Source: Myxococcales bacterium
Lineage (GTDB): Bacteria; Myxococcota; Polyangia; Fen-1088
Assembly: GCA_003157315.1 (NCBI GenBank)
Contig: PMJE01000526.1
Coordinates: 1 to 5,402 of the forward strand
Reading direction: 5' to 3'
Length of the DNA stretch: 5,402 nt
In this document: positions 1-5,402 of the stretch, piece after piece
Layout of the letters: every line of letters begins with the position of its first letter
How positions within the stretch are numbered: the first letter of the stretch is position 1
The notes under the pieces: generated by a model
Databases searched by the model: none
Seen by the model: the letters and a program-made list of their open reading frames with translations, nothing else
What the model was told of the DNA's origin: nothing
Translations under genes and position numbers: made by a program

Positions 1-2
1 TG

Positions 3-47
3 GAGAACCCCGACGCCTTCGCCGCCGCCCTAGCCGGATTTTCCTAG
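3..47 (+). CDS. 3' end of an unidentified upstream gene (partial)
   Basis: Frame 3 reads ENPDAFAAALAGFS and then a TAG stop at 45-47; every wobble base but the last few is G or C, as in the real genes here. The ending (Asn-Pro-Asp-Ala-Phe, then a small-residue helix) resembles the extreme C-terminus of many alpha/beta-hydrolases, where a 'PEAFN..L..FL' helix closes the protein. That is a family resemblance over 14 residues only, so the identity is a guess. The stop codon overlaps a purine-rich AGGAGAGGA (46-54) that could serve the next gene, which fits a same-strand neighbour in one transcript. Confidence 0.4.
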   Translation, partial: ENPDAFAAALAGFS

Positions 48-66
48 GAGAGGACCTCGGCAGCAC

Positions 67-1170
67 ATGCGGTTTTCATCCTCTTTTTCGCTGTCCGTAT
101 CGGTTTCCGCAGGCCGACGTGCGTTGACAGAAGCGCGCCTGCGTCAGGATTTTCTCTCCTGGACTTCTAAGTATCGCAGGTCACAATTAAAGGACATGTT
201 GTTCCCGCCGTTCGGCTGGAGCCAGTCTCTTACGGCTCCTCTTAGTCATGGGTCGCGCGTTGGTCGCATAAGGGTGCGCCGCTTTGCCGGCCCGGCCGCC
301 TATGCCGGCGCCATGGAACCGATTCGCATTGCCCACCTGACGGACCAGCATGTGGGCCGTATCACGCCGTTTGCGATTCAGCGCCAGGCGGTCGCCCTGA
401 CCAACGCCGAGCGCCCGGACCTGGTGGTGATCACTGGGGATTTCGTCTGCCACAGTCAAAGCTACCTCGACCAGCTCACGGAGCTGGTGCGGGCGTTCCG
501 TGCGCCGGTTATCGGCGTCCTGGGTAACCATGACCATTGGGCCGGAGCCGACGAAGTAGCGGCCGCGCTGAGGCGGGGTGGCGTGGAGGTGCTGCGCAAC
601 GACAGCACCATCATCACCATCCGTCACCAGCGCCTGCAAGTCGTGGGTCTCGACGATGCGTACACCGGCCACGCCCGCATCGACAAAGCGGTGGCCGGCC
701 TGCGCCGGGATCTTCCCGTGCTTGCGCTGTCCCACATCGCCGAGGAGGCCGACCATCTTTGGCCGTACGGCATCCCGCTGGTGCTAGCTGGGCACACCCA
801 TGGCGGCCAGATAACCGTGGCGCGTTTGAACGATATCGCTTTGGGCAAGATCGGCGGCCACAAGTACGTGCACGGCCTGTATGGCACGCGGCAACCGCAC
901 CGGGGCGCGGTGGTGACCGGCGCCGTATACGTGGGGGCGGGCATCGGCGCTTCGGTCATGCCGTTTCGCATAGGCGAGCACGGCAAGCGCGAGATCACCA
1001 TCTTCGAGTTTGGTCGCCGGCCTGGTGAATTCGAGGAGCCGGATCGCGAGAAGGCGCCCTTGCCCGGTCGCACGCTGTCGCCCAGAAAGATGCGCCGTCG
1101 GGCCGAGAAGGTCATCCGCAGGCACACGCGCCGTTCGCTGCGCCGGACCGTCGAGATGGACAGCGTGTAG
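67..1170 (+). CDS. Calcineurin-like metallophosphoesterase, start uncertain
   Basis: This is a binuclear-metal phosphoesterase of unknown substrate. All signature blocks of the superfamily are visible (numbering from position 67): Asp93-x-His95 in HLTDQHVG, Gly124-Asp125 in GDFVCH, Gly153-Asn-His-Asp156 in GNHDHW, His223 in LSHIAEEAD, and Gly242-His-Thr-His245 in AGHTHGGQ. The GHTHGGQ form is typical of the YkuE-like branch (COG1408), which often acts on phospholipid or nucleotide-type phosphodiesters at the membrane, but I see no signal peptide or membrane segment. The fifth residue of the GDxxD block is Cys rather than Asp. The C-terminal ~25 residues are very basic. The start is unresolved. 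ATG 67 is the only in-frame start with a purine-rich site upstream (46-54, 12-base spacing), but codons up to ~195 have poor wobble GC. Alternatives are ATG 196 (324 aa), GTG 274 and ATG 313 (285 aa, just before the domain). The domain call is firm; the start is not. Confidence 0.88.
   Translation: MRFSSSFSLSVSVSAGRRALTEARLRQDFLSWTSKYRRSQLKDMLFPPFGWSQSLTAPLSHGSRVGRIRVRRFAGPAAYAGAMEPIRIAHLTDQHVGRITPFAIQRQAVALTNAERPDLVVITGDFVCHSQSYLDQLTELVRAFRAPVIGVLGNHDHWAGADEVAAALRRGGVEVLRNDSTIITIRHQRLQVVGLDDAYTGHARIDKAVAGLRRDLPVLALSHIAEEADHLWPYGIPLVLAGHTHGGQITVARLNDIALGKIGGHKYVHGLYGTRQPHRGAVVTGAVYVGAGIGASVMPFRIGEHGKREITIFEFGRRPGEFEEPDREKAPLPGRTLSPRKMRRRAEKVIRRHTRRSLRRTVEMDSV
124..153 (+). promoter_or_regulatory. 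Possible sigma-70-like promoter box upstream of the phosphoesterase domain
   Basis: A perfect TTGACA occurs at 124-129, in the AT-richer stretch between the upstream gene and the conserved part of the phosphoesterase. The best -10 candidates 16-18 bases downstream (GGATTT/GATTTT, 147-153) match TATAAT at only about half the positions. If this promoter is real, the phosphoesterase must start downstream, at 196, 274 or 313, not at 67. It is a weak call made on one good hexamer. Confidence 0.15.
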
Positions 1171-1186
1171 CTTCGGGCTCGCAGCT

Positions 1187-2146
1187 TCAACCGTGCAGAA
1201 TCGCAACCAACTCAGCCGCGATCTGGTGCGCCCGTTCAACCTCGCCCTTGGCGAGCGAAATGGCACCCACTGCCGGGTGCCCGCCGCCGCCGTAGCGTTC
1301 GCACAGCTTGGCGATGTCGTGCGTGCGTGGCACGGGCGACCAGGGATTGGATCCGACTGAAACTTTCATGCGCTTGCCTGGCGACAGCAGCGTGACCGCG
1401 TAGCGTGCCCCGGGATGAAGGTAGTAGACGATGAACTTGTTCACCGAAGTGATGGGCTCGGCGGAAAGATCGGTGAACACCACGCCTTGCTCCAGGCGGG
1501 CCAGGCGGCGGATGGTCTCCACATTTTCTTGGTGCCGGTTGAGCAGTCCAGCCAGCGGCTCAGCCACATAGGGGCTGGCGGCAATTTCAGCCAGTGGTTT
1601 TGCGATCACGTCGGCGATGAACCGCTCGGACAAAGCGCGGTCGCGGTTGGCCTCGACCCACGTCATCAGGCGCAAGGCCGGCTCCTGCAGCTCCACCGCC
1701 TGGGCGGCTGATACGAAAAGCGCGCCGTCAATGATCTCGGCCCAGGCAAGCAATTCCTGCAAGGGTGAGATGTCGAAGCCGAACTTCTCGGCCAGGGTGT
1801 TGGCCAAAAAGCGCGTGCAACTCTTGGCGCTCGGGTCGTAGAATTTCTGCCCGCTTCGGTCAGCACGGAAATGTGCCTCGTCCGCGGCGCTCTGAAAGGT
1901 GGAGGCGTGATGGTCGAACCACCAGTGCAAACGTGCATCGGAGGTGTAGCGAAAGTCCACGCAGACGTTAACATCACCGTCGAGGAAATCTGGCGGGATG
2001 GCAGGCCCCGCCTCCTTGTGATCCATGGGCGTGAAGCTCACGTCCACAGGTTCCTGCGCCACGCACTCGCGAAAGAAGCGCGCGAACACGCCGGCTGAAC
2101 TGGCACCATCGAAACAACTGCCATGATGAAGAATGCGCAGACGCAT
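1187..2146 (-). CDS. DHH/DHHA1-family phosphoesterase
   Basis: This 319-aa protein belongs to the DHH superfamily of metal-dependent phosphoesterases, which includes RecJ exonuclease, NrnA nanoRNase/pAp phosphatase and c-di-AMP phosphodiesterases. The N-terminal DHH domain shows a first motif HHGSCFDG (residues 7-14), an Asp64-Phe-Arg-Tyr block, the name motif Asp78-His79-His80 in WWFDHHAS, and Asp140 in AEIIDGA. The DHHA1 substrate-binding domain ends with RYGGGGHPAVGA (residues 284-295), the glycine-rich loop with His290. The first motif has the 'C-x-D-G' form (one Asp, with Cys11) instead of the NrnA-type D-x-D. This points to the less studied COG2404-like branch, so I give no gene symbol and no specific substrate. 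No signal peptide or membrane helix is visible, so it is probably cytosolic. The ATG at 2146 sits immediately before the first beta-strand. No clear Shine-Dalgarno precedes it. It converges on the phosphoesterase gene (16-base gap) and diverges from aspS. Confidence 0.88.
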   Translation of the reverse strand: MRLRILHHGSCFDGASSAGVFARFFRECVAQEPVDVSFTPMDHKEAGPAIPPDFLDGDVNVCVDFRYTSDARLHWWFDHHASTFQSAADEAHFRADRSGQKFYDPSAKSCTRFLANTLAEKFGFDISPLQELLAWAEIIDGALFVSAAQAVELQEPALRLMTWVEANRDRALSERFIADVIAKPLAEIAASPYVAEPLAGLLNRHQENVETIRRLARLEQGVVFTDLSAEPITSVNKFIVYYLHPGARYAVTLLSPGKRMKVSVGSNPWSPVPRTHDIAKLCERYGGGGHPAVGAISLAKGEVERAHQIAAELVAILHG

Positions 2147-2245
2147 CGTCAGAACTTAGGGCGCGCTCCGCCTCTCGGCAAGCGGCATTGCCAAAGGCAC
2201 GCTTCCTCCTCGACGCCGGGGCGACTCTCCAGTAGAAATCAGGTC
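2147..2245. promoter_or_regulatory. Divergent intergenic region between the DHH gene and aspS
   Basis: These 99 bases separate two divergently transcribed genes and must carry both promoters if each is transcribed on its own. The aspS frame stays open upstream to 2123, but that part reads as low-conservation filler and overlaps the DHH gene, so it is treated as non-coding. Two small inverted repeats share bases. GGCAA (2177-2181) pairs with TTGCC (2188-2192), and TGCC (2189-2192) pairs with GGCA (2196-2199) around AAA, so only one hairpin can form at a time. No T-box-like or riboswitch-sized structure fits in so short a leader. Confidence 0.4.
2210..2238 (+). promoter_or_regulatory. Weak promoter candidate for aspS, possibly leaderless
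   Basis: TCGACG (2210-2215) and TAGAAA (2233-2238) each match the sigma-70 -35 and -10 consensus at four of six positions, with an ideal 17-base spacer. Transcription starting about seven bases after the -10 box would begin at or next to the aspS ATG (2246), giving a leaderless mRNA. That would agree with the absence of a convincing Shine-Dalgarno before aspS. The hexamer matches are modest and could be chance. Confidence 0.2.
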
Positions 2246-4057
<1,812 letters not shown>

Positions 4058-4058
4058 C

Positions 4059-5402
4059 GTGGTCGCCGAAGCGGGCTGGCGGGAGGTTGCGAGACGCCGT
4101 CTCGAAAGCGAGGAATTCGATCTCCTCGTAGTGGGCGGGGGAGCCACCGGCGCTGCCATTGCCCGCGACGCGGCCACTCGTGGCCTGCAGGTGGCCCTGT
4201 GTGAACGCGGCGACTTTGCCAGCCAAACCTCCAGCCAATCGTCAAAGCTCATCCACGGAGGTCTGCGCTACCTGCAGCACGGCGCCTTCCACCTGGTGCT
4301 CGAGTCCCTGGCCGAACGCAACCGCTTGCTCGAAACCGCCCCGCACCTTTGCCGGCCGAAAGAGTTTCTCTATCCCGCCTACGCCGGCCGCTTTCCCTCA
4401 CCGATGCTGCTCGCCTTGGGCGTGGGCCTGTACGACGCCCTTGCACTTTGGCGGCCACCGGTGTGCAGTCGCCGCCTGGACAGCCGCGAGGTCCACCGGC
4501 TCGTGCCCTGGTTACGCAGCGCAGGTATGTTGGGCGCGCAGCAATACGTCGACTGCCAGACCGACGATGCACGCCTGGTACTGGAAAACCTGCTCGATGC
4601 AGGGACCGTCGGGGCGGTCGCGGTTTCCCAGGTTGAGATACAGCCCGACCACCGAAGCTCTGGGAACTTTCGCGTGGCGCAGGCGACGGACCGTGACCGT
4701 GGCGACCAGTTCGAAATTCGCGCCCGTCTGCTGGTCAACGCCACCGGACCGTTCTGCGACAGTTTCTCCGGCGGGCCGCCCAAACTGCGCCCAACCGTGG
4801 GCGTCCACCTGGTGGTGGACGGCGATCGCCTGCCAACTCTCGGCCGGGCCGTGGTGGTGCATTCCCCGCGTGACGGCCGCCTGCTGTTCGTACTGCCGGT
4901 AGGCTGCCGCACCATCATCGGGACCACCGAAACCGACTGGCCTGGCCCAGGCGATCCTGCGCGCCCGCCCCGGCCCGAGGACGCGATTCGCGCCTATCGC
5001 CGCGACGTGGACTACCTGCTGGAAACCGCCAACCACGCTTTCCCGCCCGCCGATCTTCAACCCAAAGATGTGATCACGACCTTTGCCGGCCTGCGACCTC
5101 TCATGGACCGTGGGCGTGCAACCCGTGCCGCCGCTTCACGCGAGCACGCGATCTGGTCGGACGCCAGCGGCTGGCTACATGTGGCAGGTGGCAAGCTGAC
5201 CACCATGCGGTCCATGGCCGAGGAAGTGGTTGACCGCGCGATCGAGATTCTGCGCGAGCGCGGCCGGCAAGGTGCCGTGCGACCATGCCAAACCCGCGCG
5301 CGACCCCTGCCCGGGGCTGGCGAGACAATTCAGATGGGAACCCTCAAAGGGTTCGCTCCGCCCTTCGGCCCCCCACCTACCCCCACCCCACGCTCGCTTC
5401 GC
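4059..5402 (+). CDS. glpD: Aerobic glycerol-3-phosphate dehydrogenase, 3' end outside window
   Basis: GlpD is an FAD-dependent, membrane-associated enzyme that oxidises sn-glycerol-3-phosphate to dihydroxyacetone phosphate and passes electrons to quinone. The frame is open from GTG 4059 to the window edge (448 codons). An N-terminal Rossmann FAD site reads VVGGGATG (24-31), with Glu49 ending the second strand. It is followed by the GlpD signature SSKLIHGGLRYL (61-72; Arg70 and Tyr71 correspond to active-site residues). NATGP (227-231), IIGTTETDW (286-294), GLRPL with Arg346, and GGKLTT (377-382, Lys379) complete the family pattern. GTG 4059 is the only start between the in-frame TAG at 4047 and the FAD site, and its 20-odd-residue lead is normal for the family. 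It lies one base after the aspS stop, so coupled translation is likely. Recognisable sequence ends near PLPGAG (416-421). E. coli GlpD has roughly 110 more residues there, whereas this frame turns into Pro-rich sequence unlike GlpD. Confidence 0.93.
   Translation, partial: MVAEAGWREVARRRLESEEFDLLVVGGGATGAAIARDAATRGLQVALCERGDFASQTSSQSSKLIHGGLRYLQHGAFHLVLESLAERNRLLETAPHLCRPKEFLYPAYAGRFPSPMLLALGVGLYDALALWRPPVCSRRLDSREVHRLVPWLRSAGMLGAQQYVDCQTDDARLVLENLLDAGTVGAVAVSQVEIQPDHRSSGNFRVAQATDRDRGDQFEIRARLLVNATGPFCDSFSGGPPKLRPTVGVHLVVDGDRLPTLGRAVVVHSPRDGRLLFVLPVGCRTIIGTTETDWPGPGDPARPPRPEDAIRAYRRDVDYLLETANHAFPPADLQPKDVITTFAGLRPLMDRGRATRAAASREHAIWSDASGWLHVAGGKLTTMRSMAEEVVDRAIEILRERGRQGAVRPCQTRARPLPGAGETIQMGTLKGFAPPFGPPPTPTPRSLR
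5325..5402. repeat. Repeat-like hairpin and C-rich stretch at the window edge
   Basis: Beyond about 5324 the sequence changes character. A 7-bp perfect stem, GAACCCT / AGGGTTC, with a CAA loop occupies 5338-5354. It is followed by C-runs at 5361-5363, 5369-5374, 5380-5384 and 5386-5389, separated by 5-, 5- and 1-base gaps. On the minus strand this satisfies the G3+N1-7 G-quadruplex pattern. TTCGCTCCGC (5352-5361) is echoed by GCTCGCTTCGC (5392-5402). Such a palindrome plus biased tract at a contig end is typical of a dispersed intergenic repeat that broke assembly, but copy number cannot be judged from one window. It sits inside the still-open glpD frame. Confidence 0.4.

Noticed and set aside
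596..630. CAC/CAT/ATC-rich run resembling a short tandem repeat
   Set aside because: It is the coding sequence for DSTIITIRHQ in the phosphoesterase; the His-rich reading exists only in a shadow frame.
1168..1200. Possible bidirectional terminator between the convergent genes
   Set aside because: Only imperfect short pairing (GCTTC...GC) is seen, with no stable GC stem and no T-tract on either strand in the 16-base gap.
2123..2245. Upstream extension of aspS to ATG 2123
   Set aside because: The 41 extra residues do not resemble AspRS, overlap the start of the DHH gene on the other strand, and the standard AspRS N-terminus begins at 2246.
4159..4902. Plus-strand open frame of 247 aa overlapping glpD in another frame
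   Set aside because: Rich in Arg, Pro, Cys and Trp with no recognisable domain. The GlpD frame, which has clear FAD and active-site motifs, is the coding frame.

Overview
The window is GC-rich and tightly packed. Its protein sequences look most like those of Myxococcota (the former deltaproteobacterial myxobacteria). That placement rests on remembered similarity of the metallophosphoesterase, the DHH-family protein and the AspRS; no search was run. The window probably ends at a contig edge, because the last gene is open at 5402 and the final ~80 bases are repeat-like.

Layout from left to right: (1) the last 14 codons of an unidentified upstream gene (3-47); (2) a plus-strand calcineurin-like metallophosphoesterase ending at 1170, whose start is unresolved; (3) a convergent minus-strand DHH/DHHA1-family phosphoesterase (2146 back to 1187), whose stop lies only 16 bases from the stop of gene 2; (4) a 99-base divergent intergenic region (2147-2245) holding two overlapping small hairpins and a weak promoter candidate; (5) aspS, a complete bacterial-type aspartyl-tRNA synthetase (2246-4057); (6) glpD, an FAD-dependent glycerol-3-phosphate dehydrogenase that starts at a GTG one base after the aspS stop and runs off the window.

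aspS and glpD form an apparent two-gene transcription unit, probably translationally coupled, although their functions (translation and glycerol-3-phosphate oxidation) are unrelated. The phosphoesterase pair is convergent, so no shared regulation is implied. Most of the window is ordinary chromosomal housekeeping sequence, and I see no defence system, mobile-element gene, CRISPR array or RNA gene.

Three points deserve a second look. The glpD reading frame loses all resemblance to its family after about residue 421 and enters a hairpin plus C-rich stretch (a G-quadruplex motif on the minus strand), which may be a dispersed repeat. The AspRS carries the Arg-Asp-His-Gly signature associated with non-discriminating (Asp/Asn) enzymes, but with an atypical residue at the second diagnostic site. 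The metallophosphoesterase has an unresolved N-terminus and a strongly basic C-terminal tail.
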